The notes under the pieces are model-generated. The model was not told the DNA's origin, ran no database searches, and was given only the letters and a program-made list of their open reading frames with translations. From positions 186,001 to 250,000 of the forward strand of contig NZ_AULH01000005.1 of assembly GCF_000425185.1 (NCBI RefSeq): 64,000 bases of DNA, written 5' to 3'. Within the stretch, counting starts at the first letter, position 1, and the number at the start of each line of letters is the position of its first letter. Positions 25,614 to 34,747 of this stretch are shown here, in pieces. The position numbers were made by a program, and so were the translations under genes. The stretch is from Pleomorphomonas koreensis DSM 23070. GTDB lineage: Bacteria > Pseudomonadota > Alphaproteobacteria > Rhizobiales > Pleomorphomonadaceae.

Positions 25614-26432
25614 TCAGTGCGACATGGTGGAGCGGTGCGCCCAGCCGGTCATCCGCCGTTCGACCCAGGCCATGATCGAGTACATGACGATCCCCTCGAC
25701 GGCCAGCGCCAGGAGGCCGGCGAACACCAGCGGCACGTTGAACTGGCTCTGGGCCGAACTCATCAGGTTGCCGAGGCCGTAGTTGGAGGCGACCGTTTCC
25801 GACACCACCGAGCCGACGAAGGCCAGGGTGATCGCCACCTTCAGCGAGCCGAAGAAATAGGGCATCGAGCGGGGGATGCCGACCTTCAGCATGATGTCCA
25901 GCTTTCTGGCGCCGAGCGCCCGCAGCACGTCCTCAGTCTCCGGCTCGATGGTGGCGAGGCCGGTGGCGACGTTGACGACGATCGGGAAGAACGAGATCAG
26001 GAAGGCGGTCAGCATGGCCGGTATCGCGCCGATGCCGAACCAGATCACCAGGATCGGCACCACCGCCACCTTGGGAACGGCGTTGAAGCCGATCATCAGC
26101 GGGTAGAGGCCGGCATAGATCACCTTCGACCAGCCGATGAACAGGCCGAGGGCGAGGCCGCCGACCACCGCCATCAGAAAGCCGAGCGTCGTCGTGTAGA
26201 GCGTCTGCAGCGAGTTCTTCCAGATCGGCGACCAATACTGGTAGAACGCCGCGAAGATGCGCGAGGGCGCCGGCAGCACGGTGTAGGGTAGATCGAAGAA
26301 GCGGACCGACGCCTCCCAGATCGCGAACAGGGCGATGGTATAGAGCCAGGGCGACGCCCTCACCCAGTCGATACGGGCGATCAGCGGCCGTGCCGGCTCG
26401 GACTTCTGGATATCCTCGATGACCGCGCTCAT
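25614..26432 (-). CDS. ABC transporter permease, SsuC/TauC-like
   Basis: 272 residues, about six membrane spans. EAA loop 'EDVLRALGARKLDIMLKVGIPRSMPYF' and 'IVSETVASNYGLGNLM'-type ending place it in the nitrate/sulfonate/thiamine-precursor permease group. ATGA overlap with the ATPase gene. The neighbours on both sides are D-specific aminopeptidases, suggesting a peptide-like or amide cargo rather than a sulfonate. Confidence 0.88.
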   Translation of the reverse strand: MSAVIEDIQKSEPARPLIARIDWVRASPWLYTIALFAIWEASVRFFDLPYTVLPAPSRIFAAFYQYWSPIWKNSLQTLYTTTLGFLMAVVGGLALGLFIGWSKVIYAGLYPLMIGFNAVPKVAVVPILVIWFGIGAIPAMLTAFLISFFPIVVNVATGLATIEPETEDVLRALGARKLDIMLKVGIPRSMPYFFGSLKVAITLAFVGSVVSETVASNYGLGNLMSSAQSQFNVPLVFAGLLALAVEGIVMYSIMAWVERRMTGWAHRSTMSH

Positions 26433-27217
26433 GCCGCCCTCCTGGCGCTGGCGATCTCGCCGTGCAGTTGGTGGACCACGTCGTTGAAGGCCTTGTCATA
26501 GGTGATCTCGAGGTCGCGCGGCCGGGCGAACGGCACGCGATGCTCGCGCAGCACCCGGCCGGGCCGGGCGCTCATCACCAGGACCTTGTCGGCGAGGAAC
26601 ACCGCCTCGCGCAAATCATGGGTGACCAGGACGATGGTGACGTCTTGCGCCGCGTGCAGGTCGCGGATGACGCACCACAGCTCCTCGCGGGTGAAGGCGT
26701 CGAGGGCGCCGAACGGTTCATCCAGCATCAGCAGCTGCGGCTCGTGGATCAGCGCCCGGCAGAGGTTGGCGCGCTGCTGCATGCCGCCGGACAGCTGCCA
26801 GGGGTATTTCGAGCCGAAGCCCTTGAGGCCGACCACATCGAGCAGATGCTCGGCCTTCTCCACGTATTCGGCCTTGTGGGCGCGCAGGCGCTTCCTGTGC
26901 CGCTCGACGATCTCCAGCGGCAGCAGGATGTTGTCGAGCGTGGTGCGCCAGGGCAGCATGCTGGGGTTCTGGAAGGCCATGCCGACGATGCTCACCGGCT
27001 CGGTGACGTGCTGGCCGGCGACGATGACGTGACCGGCCTGCGGAATATGCAAGCCGGTGACGAGGCGCATCAGCGTCGACTTGCCGCAGCCCGACGGGCC
27101 GACCACGGCGGCGAACTCGCCCTTGTCGACCTTGAAGGTGAGGCCGGCGACGGCCAGCGTGCCGCTCGCCCCGCCATAGCGCATGTCAACGTTCTCGATG
27201 GAGACGAGGTGGGTCAT
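26429..27217 (-). CDS. ABC transporter ATP-binding protein, SsuB/TauB-like
   Basis: 262 residues. Walker A 'GPSGCGKST' at 40-48, Q-loop 'FQNPSMLPWR', signature 'LSGGMQQR', Walker B 'LLMLDEPFGALD', H-loop 'VTHDLREA'. Lies 71 bases after the binding-protein gene and overlaps the permease start by 4 bases. It completes the importer SBP-ATPase-permease. Confidence 0.9.
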   Translation of the reverse strand: MTHLVSIENVDMRYGGASGTLAVAGLTFKVDKGEFAAVVGPSGCGKSTLMRLVTGLHIPQAGHVIVAGQHVTEPVSIVGMAFQNPSMLPWRTTLDNILLPLEIVERHRKRLRAHKAEYVEKAEHLLDVVGLKGFGSKYPWQLSGGMQQRANLCRALIHEPQLLMLDEPFGALDAFTREELWCVIRDLHAAQDVTIVLVTHDLREAVFLADKVLVMSARPGRVLREHRVPFARPRDLEITYDKAFNDVVHQLHGEIASARRAA

Positions 27218-27288
27218 GTGTGGCGCGTTTCCGGGAAATGGCGGGACCGGCCGGCCGGATCGACCGTACCGACCGGTCCGAGGCTCGA

Positions 27289-28332
27289 TCAGGGCAGCTG
27301 GCGTTCGGCTTGCGGCGGCAGGAAGCCCGGGTCGAACACCTTGTCGGCGGTCACCTGGCCCTTGAGGCCCATCGAGGTCTTCAGCGTCTCGATGGAGGCG
27401 GCGAGCCGCGCCGGATCGACGCCGCCCATGCCGTGCTCGGCGACATAGGGCGTCTTGATGTTCTGGGCGTTGGCCATGGTGAGGCGCTCAAGCTCGATGT
27501 CGGCATTCAGCGTCTCGTTGCGTTTCAGCACCGCCTCGACGCCCTCCCCCGGATTGGCGACGGCATCGGCGAAGCCCTTGGCCAGCGCCTTGAGCACGCC
27601 CTTCACGGCATCGGGGTTCCTGGCGGCGAAGTCGGTGTTGACGGTGACGGTGTTGCCGTAGAGGTTGAGGCCGTGCTCGGCCATCAGGATCGGCGCGATG
27701 TCGTCGGCCGGCACGCCCTGCGCCTTGAGGTTCAGGATCACCGAGAAGGAAAAGCCGAAGACGGCATCGACGTCGCCCTTGGCCAGCATCGGCTCGCGCA
27801 CCGGGAAGCCAACCGATTCGAGCGTGATCTTGCTGTCGTCGATGCCGGCCACCGCCTTGAAGGCCTTCCACTGGGCGAAAGCGCCGTCCGGCGGCGGCGC
27901 GCCGAGCTTCTTGCCTTCCAGCGACTTGGGATCGTCGGTGATGCCGAGCGACTTGCGGCCGACCACGGCGAAGGTCGGACGGTCGTAGACCATGAAGACG
28001 CCGGTGATCTTCTGCGACGGGTCTTCGTCGAGGAGCTTGATTAGCGAGTTGATGTCGCCGAAGCCCATGTCGTAGGTGCCGGTGGCGACGCGGGAGATGG
28101 CTTCCACCGAGCCGTTGCCGCTGTCGATGGTGACGTCGAGCCCTTCCGCCTTGAAGTAGCCCTTGTCGAGCGCCAGCAGGAAGCCGGCGGCCGGCCCCTC
28201 GAACTTCCAGTCGAGGGTGAATTTGACCGGCGTGTCGGCCAAGGCGGCGGTGGCGCCGCCGGCGAGCGAGGCGATTCCGGCAAGACCGGCGAAAGCGACC
28301 CTCGCGGCGAGGCGGCGGGCGGATTTCAGCAT
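27289..28332 (-). CDS. ABC transporter substrate-binding protein, NMT1/SsuA-like
   Basis: 347 residues from the ATG at 28332 (GGGGAA ribosome site; the frame extends upstream to 28398). The Sec signal peptide ends about 'GATAALA' (residue 32). The mature part 'KFTLDWKFEGPAAGFLLALDKGYFKAEGLDV', 'GYF..GLDV' and 'YDRPTFAVVG' matches NMT1/THI5-like and sulfonate-binding proteins. It is periplasmic and feeds the SsuB/SsuC-like pair. The ligand is unknown; the flanking Dap- and DmpA-like peptidases suggest a D-amino-acid derivative. Confidence 0.87.
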   Translation of the reverse strand: MLKSARRLAARVAFAGLAGIASLAGGATAALADTPVKFTLDWKFEGPAAGFLLALDKGYFKAEGLDVTIDSGNGSVEAISRVATGTYDMGFGDINSLIKLLDEDPSQKITGVFMVYDRPTFAVVGRKSLGITDDPKSLEGKKLGAPPPDGAFAQWKAFKAVAGIDDSKITLESVGFPVREPMLAKGDVDAVFGFSFSVILNLKAQGVPADDIAPILMAEHGLNLYGNTVTVNTDFAARNPDAVKGVLKALAKGFADAVANPGEGVEAVLKRNETLNADIELERLTMANAQNIKTPYVAEHGMGGVDPARLAASIETLKTSMGLKGQVTADKVFDPGFLPPQAERQLP

Positions 28333-28516
28333 GACGTTCCCCTTATTGGCTTGGAATGGCTCCATCTTGCCGGGGAAGCGGCGGCGATTGCAAGTCAAAA
28401 TGCCTAATGTCTAAGCAATTTTCATTCTGCCTAATTTTTAGACTGTGACGTTGGGATATCTGCTTTCCGGGGCGGCAGCCGGTTGTGGATGGTCGCGGTT
28501 GCCGCCCATCAGACGA

Positions 28517-29638
28517 TCACTCCTTCCGGCCGAAGGTGGCAGCCAGCCAGTCGTGCGGCAGCGCCGGCACGAAGTTGCCGTCGCGGCCGGTCATGTCGGC
28601 ATTGGCGACGAGGGCGTTGAGGATGGCCTCCTCCACCGCCTGCACGGTGGCGTCGAAGAAGGGATCGATGTCGACGTCGGGGATGGCGGCCAGCGTGGCG
28701 AGTCGCCCTGAGGGACCGGCCGCCGCCGTGGCGTTGGCGGTCGAGAAGGCGAGGAAGATGTCGCCGGACGAGTTGTAGCCGAGGCCGCCGGTCCAGGCGA
28801 TGCCGAGCGGCACGCGCCGGGCGAGGCGCTTCAACTGGTGCGGCATGAGCGGCGCGTCGGTGGCGACGATGGCGATGATCGAGCTTTTCTCGGCCCGCGG
28901 CGTCCTGTCGACAAGGCGCGGCTCGATAAGCTCGTCGCCGGCGCGGCGGCCGCGGATCATCAGGTTGCGCCGATCGCCGAAGTTGGCCTGCACGAAGACG
29001 CCGAGCGTGAAGGTGTCGCCGGCCCAGCCGACGCGGCGCGAGGCGGTGCCGGAGCCGGCCTTGAAGTCGAAGGTGCTCATGCCGGTGCCGCCGCCCACCG
29101 AACCCTCGTCGATCGGCCCGGCCACGGCGCCGTCCAGTGCGGCGAACACGTGGGCGTCGGCGAGGTGATGGCCGTTGATGTCGTTCAGGAAGCCGTCGTA
29201 GGTCTCGCCGACCACCGGCAGGCCCCAGGCGGAAGCAAGCGCCTCCGGCTTTCTTGCCGCCACCCATTTCAGCGTCGCGTCGCGGGCGACGCCCAGCGAA
29301 TGGGTATTGGTGATGGTGATCGGCAGGCTGAAGGCGCCAACCTCCTCGATGAGGTGGATGCCGGTCAGCTCGCCGTTGCCGTTGCCGGAGAAGAAGCCGG
29401 CGTAGCAGGGGCCGTCGATTTCGGCGAGCGGTCGCGGCAGGATGGCGGTGACGCCCGTCCGCACCGGGCCTCGGCCGACCTTGAGCGGGCCATCGCCGGA
29501 GATCAGCGTCGTGTAGCCGACGCTGACGCCGGCAACGTCGGTGATGGCGTTAGAGGGGCCCGGCTCGCCGTCGAAGGGAATGGCGAAGGCACGGGCGCGC
29601 GGACGGCCCGACGGCGTCGCGTGATGGGGATCGGTCAT
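28517..29638 (-). CDS. dmpA: P1-family aminopeptidase, DmpA-like (L-aminopeptidase D-Ala-esterase/amidase)
   Basis: 373 residues from ATG 29638, the length of O. anthropi DmpA (375); the frame extends further upstream without homology. 'PGPSNAITDVAGVSVGYTTLISGD' at 27-50 is nearly the DmpA N-terminus. The autoprocessing site, where the Ntn-type serine nucleophile of the beta chain is exposed, corresponds to S252/S253 in 'KSSIIAIVATDAPL' (DmpA Ser250). 'GGGTGMSTFDFKAGSGTASR' is conserved. DmpA hydrolyses D-Ala amides and esters and L-peptides. It is the first gene of the minus-strand cluster, 184 bases before the binding-protein gene. Which of the two serines is used cannot be told by eye. Confidence 0.88.
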   Translation of the reverse strand: MTDPHHATPSGRPRARAFAIPFDGEPGPSNAITDVAGVSVGYTTLISGDGPLKVGRGPVRTGVTAILPRPLAEIDGPCYAGFFSGNGNGELTGIHLIEEVGAFSLPITITNTHSLGVARDATLKWVAARKPEALASAWGLPVVGETYDGFLNDINGHHLADAHVFAALDGAVAGPIDEGSVGGGTGMSTFDFKAGSGTASRRVGWAGDTFTLGVFVQANFGDRRNLMIRGRRAGDELIEPRLVDRTPRAEKSSIIAIVATDAPLMPHQLKRLARRVPLGIAWTGGLGYNSSGDIFLAFSTANATAAAGPSGRLATLAAIPDVDIDPFFDATVQAVEEAILNALVANADMTGRDGNFVPALPHDWLAATFGRKE

Positions 29639-30049
29639 GATTGGCGTCTCCGGGACGGGCGCCGGTCGGGCGACAGGCGGCGGAGACCAAGGATAGGCGC
29701 CGGCGGCACCGGAAACGCAAGAGTGGTCGATCGATGCCGGGTCAACGAGGAGGCCACTCTCGCCGGCATCGATCGACCGACCCGACAAGACCAGGAGATG
29801 CGGCGGACCTGGTTTCACCGGGTTGTAGTTTGGAAAGCAAGCGTCGTTGTTTCCAAAATCTCTAGACTATCAATATGGTTGTTTTACCGTTTTAACGAAG
29901 TGTTTACAACGTCAACCACACGAAAGCCGATGCCTCCGTGAGTTCATCATAAAAATTTAACCTTAACTTATAACTGGACAATCCGGCGAGACTGCCGGGC
30001 TGGACATGCGCAAGGGCTTGAATCGGGAGCCGTTCCGGCCGGAATGCGC
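29639..30049. other. Gene-free region upstream of dmpA
   Basis: About 410 bp. It contains a long perfect inverted repeat (29725-29778) and an AT-rich stretch around 29820-29970 that presumably carries the promoter of the dmpA-like gene. It also forms the 3' flank of pleD. No reading frame here is convincing. Confidence 0.6.
29725..29778. repeat. 16-bp perfect inverted repeat upstream of the dmpA-like gene
   Basis: 29725-29740 is the exact reverse complement of 29763-29778, with a 22-base spacer. Each arm contains the palindromic core TCGATCGA. There is no T-run, so an operator or leader hairpin is more likely than a terminator. It lies 87-140 bases before the dmpA ATG. Confidence 0.75.
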
Positions 30050-31420
30050 TCAGGCGGCGGCGAGCACGACGCGGTTCCGGCCTTCCGCCTTGGCGCGGTA
30101 GAGGGCGTTGTCGGCGCGCTTCAGCAGCGCTTCCGGCGTGTCGCCGTCATGCAGGATATAGGCAGCGCCGACCGAGATGGTCACGTCGACGAACTCGGCG
30201 CCGCCGTGAATGGCGAAGGGATCGCGGGCGATCTTGGTGCGCAGCCGCTCGGCGACGATCGAGGCGATGCCGTAGTCGGTTTCCGGCATGACGATGACGA
30301 ATTCCTCGCCGCCAAAGCGGCAAGGCAGATCGAGGGCACGCAGGTTGCGGCGGATGCGGATGGCGAATTCCCTCAGGATCTCGTCGCCGGCGTCGTGGCC
30401 GTGGGTGTCGTTGACGCGCTTGAAATAGTCGATGTCGACGATCAACAGCGACAGGTCGCCCTTCTTCTCGTTGGCCCGCTCGACGAGGGCGGCGAGATGG
30501 GAATCGAGATAGCGGCGATTGTAGAGGCCGGTCAGCGCGTCGGTGATGGCCAGCTCCATGGTCTGGAGCACGCTGGCGCGCAGGCGGTCGGTATAGCGCT
30601 TGCGGCGGATCTGGGTGCGGCAGCGGGCCATCAGTTCCTGGGCGTCGATGGGCCGGAGCAGATAGTCGTTGATGCCCAGCTCCAGGCCGCGGTCGAGGCG
30701 GCCGCCCTCTTCGGGCTCGGCGATCAGCAGGATCGGCAACAGGCGGGTGCGCTCCAGCGAACGGAGCTGCGAGCAGAGGCGCAGCGCGTCGTAGCCGTCG
30801 ATGCCGAGGGAAACAAGCGCCAGGTCGTAGTCGCCCTCGGCGGCGCGGAACAGCGCTTCCTGCGGGTTGGTCTCGATGTCGACGACCATCTCGCCGGACA
30901 GCGCCTGGGCGACCCGCACATAGGAGGAGCGGCGGTCCTCGACCAGCAGCACGCGGCCGGGGGCGCGGGCGGTGAGGTCGGCATAGGTCATCGCCCGGTC
31001 GAAGGCGACCGAGCCCTGGTTGGCGCGCAGGTCCAGCTCGTCGGTGAGCTGCTTCAGGCGAACGAGGCTCTTGACGCGGGTGATCAGCTGGGTGTCGGAC
31101 ACCGGCTTGGTCAGGAAGTCGTCGGCGCCGGCCTCAAGCCCGTGGACGCGATCGGCCGGCTGGTCGAGCGCGGTGACCATGATCACCGGCAGCTGCGTCG
31201 TCTTGGGATTGGCGCGAATGCGGCGACAGACCTCGAAGCCGTCCATGCCGGGCATCATCACGTCGAGCAGCACGATGTCGTAGGTGGCATTGCCGAGCAT
31301 GGCCAGCGCTTCGGCGCCGGAGGTGGCGGTGTGGACGTCGAAATACTCGGCAGTGAGGCGGGCCTCCATGAGGCGCACGTTGACCAGGATGTCGTCGACA
31401 ACAAGAATACGCGCTGTCAT
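30050..31420 (-). CDS. pleD: PleD-type diguanylate cyclase response regulator (REC-REC-GGDEF)
   Basis: 456 residues from ATG 31420. The first receiver domain has phospho-acceptor D53 in 'LLDVMMP'; a second, degenerate receiver follows (about 155-270, 'LALVSLGIDG' lacks the acceptor Asp pattern). The GGDEF domain carries the active-site variant 'RFGGEEF' (GGEEF). PleD makes cyclic di-GMP on phosphorylation and drives polar development in stalked and other asymmetrically dividing alphaproteobacteria. It follows divK with 25 bases between, the conserved alphaproteobacterial order, so the two are co-transcribed. Confidence 0.95.
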   Translation of the reverse strand: MTARILVVDDILVNVRLMEARLTAEYFDVHTATSGAEALAMLGNATYDIVLLDVMMPGMDGFEVCRRIRANPKTTQLPVIMVTALDQPADRVHGLEAGADDFLTKPVSDTQLITRVKSLVRLKQLTDELDLRANQGSVAFDRAMTYADLTARAPGRVLLVEDRRSSYVRVAQALSGEMVVDIETNPQEALFRAAEGDYDLALVSLGIDGYDALRLCSQLRSLERTRLLPILLIAEPEEGGRLDRGLELGINDYLLRPIDAQELMARCRTQIRRKRYTDRLRASVLQTMELAITDALTGLYNRRYLDSHLAALVERANEKKGDLSLLIVDIDYFKRVNDTHGHDAGDEILREFAIRIRRNLRALDLPCRFGGEEFVIVMPETDYGIASIVAERLRTKIARDPFAIHGGAEFVDVTISVGAAYILHDGDTPEALLKRADNALYRAKAEGRNRVVLAAA

Positions 31421-31445
31421 CACACTCTTCCGTTCAGGACGACGC

Positions 31446-31817
31446 TCACTGGTCGCCGATATAGGTCCGCACCGTCTCGATGAACTTGGAAACCGAGATC
31501 GGCTTGGAGATATAGGCCTCGCAGCCGCCCTGACGGATCCGCTCCTCATCGCCCTTCATGGCAAAGGCGGTGACGGCCACCACCGGGATCGACCGGAGAT
31601 CGTCGTCCTCCTTCAGCCACTTGGTGACCTCGAGCCCAGACACTTCCGGCAACTGGATGTCCATCAGGATCAGGTCCGGCCGGTGAGCGCGCACCAGTTC
31701 CAGGGCCTCGATGCCGTTGCGTGTCTGAATCGTGCGGTAACCATGCGCTTCCAGGAGATCGTGGAAGAGCTTCATGTTAAGCTCGTTGTCCTCGACGATG
31801 AGAACTGTCTTGGCCAT
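31446..31817 (-). CDS. divK: Single-domain response regulator DivK
   Basis: 123 residues, one receiver domain with no output. Acidic pocket 'EDNELN', phospho-acceptor D53 in '[21 protein letters not shown]', conserved Thr in '[12 protein letters not shown]' and Lys in 'YISKPIS'. Sequence is very close to Caulobacter/Brucella DivK, the essential cell-polarity and cell-cycle regulator shuttling between DivJ and PleC kinases. Located upstream of pleD and divergent from the DUF3572 gene, as in many Hyphomicrobiales. Confidence 0.95.
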   Translation of the reverse strand: MAKTVLIVEDNELNMKLFHDLLEAHGYRTIQTRNGIEALELVRAHRPDLILMDIQLPEVSGLEVTKWLKEDDDLRSIPVVAVTAFAMKGDEERIRQGGCEAYISKPISVSKFIETVRTYIGDQ

Positions 31818-31993
31818 TCGACTCTCTTTCCGCCTCGCGCGCCGGCGGCTTTCCGGGTGCTCGGCGGGTCTCGGTTGCCGCGCATTGGGTATATACGCAG
31901 AAACGCGTTCCGGTAGGGATCGGTTGCCGCACTGATTCCAGTATAACAAATATAGTACGGATTCCTTTAGCAATCCCAAACGGTGGTCCGATC

Positions 31994-32281
31994 ATGGCAG
32001 TTGCAAAACGGCTCAGCGTCGAGGCGGCGGAACAGCTCGCCATCTCCGCCCTCTCCCACCTCGCCGGCAACCCGGACGCGCTCGGGCGCTTCCTGTCGCT
32101 CTCCGGCATCGGCCCGGCCGATCTCCGGGCGGCGGCGCGCGAGCCCGGCTTCCTCGCCGGCGTGCTGGAGTTCTTCCTCGCCGACGAATCGCTGCTGCTC
32201 GCCTTCGTCGAGGAGGCGCAATTCCGGCCGACCATGGTGGCGGCGGCCCATCACCTGCTGTCGGGCGGCGGCGAAGCATAG
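31994..32281 (+). CDS. DUF3572 family protein
   Basis: 95 residues: '[54 protein letters not shown]' is the DUF3572 signature, an all-helical small protein restricted largely to Hyphomicrobiales and usually placed beside divK. It is divergent from divK and 22 bases before dinB. Function is unknown. Confidence 0.88.
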   Translation: MAVAKRLSVEAAEQLAISALSHLAGNPDALGRFLSLSGIGPADLRAAAREPGFLAGVLEFFLADESLLLAFVEEAQFRPTMVAAAHHLLSGGGEA

Positions 32282-32303
32282 GCGGACGGAGGGCGGGGAA
32301 GCC

Positions 32304-33593
32304 ATGTCCGACGACGCGGGAAGCGGCTTCTGCCGCGACTGCCTCTCCCCGGCGCCGCCGGCCGGCCGCCGCTGCCCGGCCTGCGGCGGCCCGCGCCTTG
32401 TCCGTCACCCGGACCTCCATGCCCTCGTCATCGCCCATGTCGACTGCGACGCCTTCTACGCCTCGATCGAGAAGCGCGACGACCCCTCGCTCGCCACGCG
32501 GCCGGTGATCGTCGGCGGCGGCAAGCGCGGCGTGGTGTCGACGGCCTGCTACATCGCCCGCATCAGCGGCGTGCGCTCGGCCATGCCGATGTTCAAGGCG
32601 CTGGAACTCTGTCCGGACGCGGTGGTGATCAAGCCGAACATGGAGAAATACGCCGCCGTCGGCCGCGAGATCCGCCGGAGGATGCTGGAGCTGACGCCGC
32701 TGGTCGAGCCTCTCTCCATCGACGAGGCGTTCCTCGACCTCTCCGGCACCGAGAAGCTCCACCGCGCCAGCCCGGCGCTGACGCTCGCCCGCTTCGCGCG
32801 GGCGGTGGAGCGCGAGGTGGGCATCACCGTCTCCGTCGGGCTTGCCGCCAACAAGTTCCTCGCCAAGATCGCCTCCGACCTCGACAAGCCCAGGGGCTTC
32901 TCGGTGATCGGCCGGTCGGAGGCGGCGGCCTTCCTGGCGCCGCGGCCGGTGACAACCATCTGGGGCGTCGGCCGCGCCTTTTCCGAACGCCTCGCCGCCG
33001 ACGGCTACCGCACGGTCGGCGACCTGCAACAGGCCGACCCGGCCCGGCTGGCCGGCCGCTACGGGGCGCTCGGCTTCAGGATCGCCCGCCTCGCGCACGG
33101 CGAGGACGGCCGGTCGGTGGTGCCCAACTCCCGGCGCAAGAGCGTCGGCTCGGAGGTGACCTTCTTCACCGACCTCGCCGACCTCAAGGACCTCCGGCCG
33201 ATCCTGCGCGAGCAGGCCGAGCGCGTCTCCTTCGGCCTCAAGCACGAGGACATCGCCGGCTCGACGGTGACGCTGAAGCTGAAGACCGCCGACTTCAAGC
33301 TCCGGACGCGGGCGCGGCGGCTCAATGACCCCACCCAGCTCGCCGACCGCATCTTCGCCGCCGCCGACGCCCTGCTGGCCGAGGAGGCGCACGGCCAGAC
33401 ATACCGGCTGATCGGCGTGTCCGTCGCCGATCTCTGCGACAGCCGCCTCGCCGATCCGGCCGACCTCGTCGACCCGCAGGCCACCCGCAAGGCGGCCGCC
33501 GAGCGGGCCATGGACAAGGTGCGCGAGAAGTTCGGCCGCCGCGCGCTGGAGACCGGCCTGGTGTTCGACGATCATCGCCGCCGCGGAAAATGA
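32304..33593 (+). CDS. dinB: DNA polymerase IV (Y-family) with N-terminal zinc ribbon
   Basis: 429 residues from ATG 32304. Residues 10-27 form a zinc-ribbon-like Cx2C...Cx2C (C10, C13, C24, C27). The Y-family core follows: '[17 protein letters not shown]' (catalytic D47) and '[11 protein letters not shown]' (catalytic Asp-Glu pair), then thumb and little-finger regions. It performs error-prone translesion synthesis after DNA damage. The zinc extension is absent from E. coli DinB but is frequent in rhizobial relatives. It directly follows the DUF3572 gene. Confidence 0.93.
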   Translation: MSDDAGSGFCRDCLSPAPPAGRRCPACGGPRLVRHPDLHALVIAHVDCDAFYASIEKRDDPSLATRPVIVGGGKRGVVSTACYIARISGVRSAMPMFKALELCPDAVVIKPNMEKYAAVGREIRRRMLELTPLVEPLSIDEAFLDLSGTEKLHRASPALTLARFARAVEREVGITVSVGLAANKFLAKIASDLDKPRGFSVIGRSEAAAFLAPRPVTTIWGVGRAFSERLAADGYRTVGDLQQADPARLAGRYGALGFRIARLAHGEDGRSVVPNSRRKSVGSEVTFFTDLADLKDLRPILREQAERVSFGLKHEDIAGSTVTLKLKTADFKLRTRARRLNDPTQLADRIFAAADALLAEEAHGQTYRLIGVSVADLCDSRLADPADLVDPQATRKAAAERAMDKVREKFGRRALETGLVFDDHRRRGK

Positions 33594-33744
33594 ACGACCG
33601 ACCCTGCCGGAAGCCCAGCGTTCACCAACGGTCATCTATCGCTTACCACCCCTTAAGGCCAATTTGAATCGACTTGTCATGACGGTTGAACACAACCGGA
33701 AAAGGTGAGACTGGTTGTCAAAAGCATCGAGAAGTCCTGCCGCC

Positions 33745-34227
33745 ATGTTCAGGTTACCGCCTGTCGATCCGGTCTTCTACGAGTTCCTGCGCCGGATGCG
33801 CCAACCGAGAGTGCGTGCCTTGGAAGGCCGCCGCGAACCGCGCCACGCCTGCCATCATGTCGCCTCGCTGTCCGGCGCCACCCTGCCGACGCCGATCGGC
33901 TGCGTCATCGAGGACGTCAGCCGCACCGGTTGCCGGCTGCGCCTGACGGCGCGCACCGCTCTCGCGCCGGATGATGAGACCAGCCTGTTCGTCCCCTGCT
34001 GCCGGATGAAGCTGGCCGCCCGCGTCGTCTGGAGGAAAGGCGACGAAATGGGCGTCGCCGTCGCGGCGGTCCAGCCGTCCGGCGCCCGTCACGCCGATTG
34101 GATGCTGGACGACCTCGACGCCGCCGCGCCGGCCGGCCGGGCGGCCTGCCGCGGCGTCAGTCCGGGCTCAGGCGGGCGCGCGTCGTGCGCGGCGTCGTCA
34201 AGAGCAGGCTGGTATCGGAACCGGTGA
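33745..34227 (+). CDS. PilZ-domain protein
   Basis: 160 residues from the ATG at 33745 (a TTG at 33715 is an alternative). The c-di-GMP-binding PilZ pattern is visible: RxxxR as 'RREPRH' at 29-34 and (D/N)xSxxG as 'EDVSRTGCRL' at 56-65. It probably binds cyclic di-GMP, with pleD 2 kb away as a possible source. The last 71 bases run tail-to-tail into the asnC-type gene on the other strand, so the C-terminal 23 or so residues may be a run-on rather than part of the fold. Confidence 0.75.
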   Translation: MFRLPPVDPVFYEFLRRMRQPRVRALEGRREPRHACHHVASLSGATLPTPIGCVIEDVSRTGCRLRLTARTALAPDDETSLFVPCCRMKLAARVVWRKGDEMGVAVAAVQPSGARHADWMLDDLDAAAPAGRAACRGVSPGSGGRASCAASSRAGWYRNR

Positions 34228-34603
34228 TGCCGGGCAGCAGGCGGATGCGGCGCAGCACCGTGTCGAAGTCGGTCAGCGTCGCCGCGCCCAGTTCGACGAC
34301 GAGATCCCAGCGGCCGTTGGTGGTGTGGATGGCCGCCACCTCGGGAAAGCCGCCGAGCTGCCGGATCACCTTGTCGAGCACGTGCCCCTCGATCTCGATC
34401 ATCATCACCGCCCGGACCGGCACCTCGATGGCGTCGTTGCGCAGGATCACCGTGTAGCCGAGGATGTCGCCGGAGCGCTCCAGCCGCTCCATGCGGGCGC
34501 GCACGGTGGCGCGCGACACGCCGAGTTCAACCGCGAGATCGGACACCGAGCGGCGGCCGTCGTGGCGGAGCAGCGTCACCAGCCGCTGGTCGAGGTGATC
34601 CAT
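34157..34603 (-). CDS. Lrp/AsnC-family transcriptional regulator
   Basis: 148 residues. N-terminal HTH 'LDQRLVTLLRHDGRRSVSDLAVELGVSRATVRARMERLERSGDILGYTV' and C-terminal RAM effector domain 'VRAVMMIEIEGHVLDKVIRQLGGFPEVAAIHTTNGRWDLVVELGA'. It is divergent from the arginase gene with 144 bases between them and very likely regulates arginine/ornithine catabolism in response to an amino acid. A loose inverted repeat CAATG-N7-CATTTTG at 34621-34639 is a candidate binding site. Confidence 0.9.
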   Translation of the reverse strand: MDHLDQRLVTLLRHDGRRSVSDLAVELGVSRATVRARMERLERSGDILGYTVILRNDAIEVPVRAVMMIEIEGHVLDKVIRQLGGFPEVAAIHTTNGRWDLVVELGAATLTDFDTVLRRIRLLPGITGSDTSLLLTTPRTTRARLSPD

Positions 34604-34620
34604 GATGCCACCGTTCTGGA

Positions 34621-34639
34621 CAATGAAACCGCCATTTTG
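34621..34639. promoter_or_regulatory. Possible Lrp/AsnC-type operator between the regulator and arginase genes
   Basis: Imperfect inverted repeat CAATG-N7-CATTTTG in the 144-base divergent gap. It is a weak match, supported mainly by position. Confidence 0.3.
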
Positions 34640-34747
34640 ATAAGCCGATCCGCTTCAATTGCCAATCCCGCCTGTTCACTTCGCCGGCCGGCGATGGCTT
34701 GATGCCGAGCGTGGACGATAAACTTGAGCGGCAGGGGACGGATAGGC

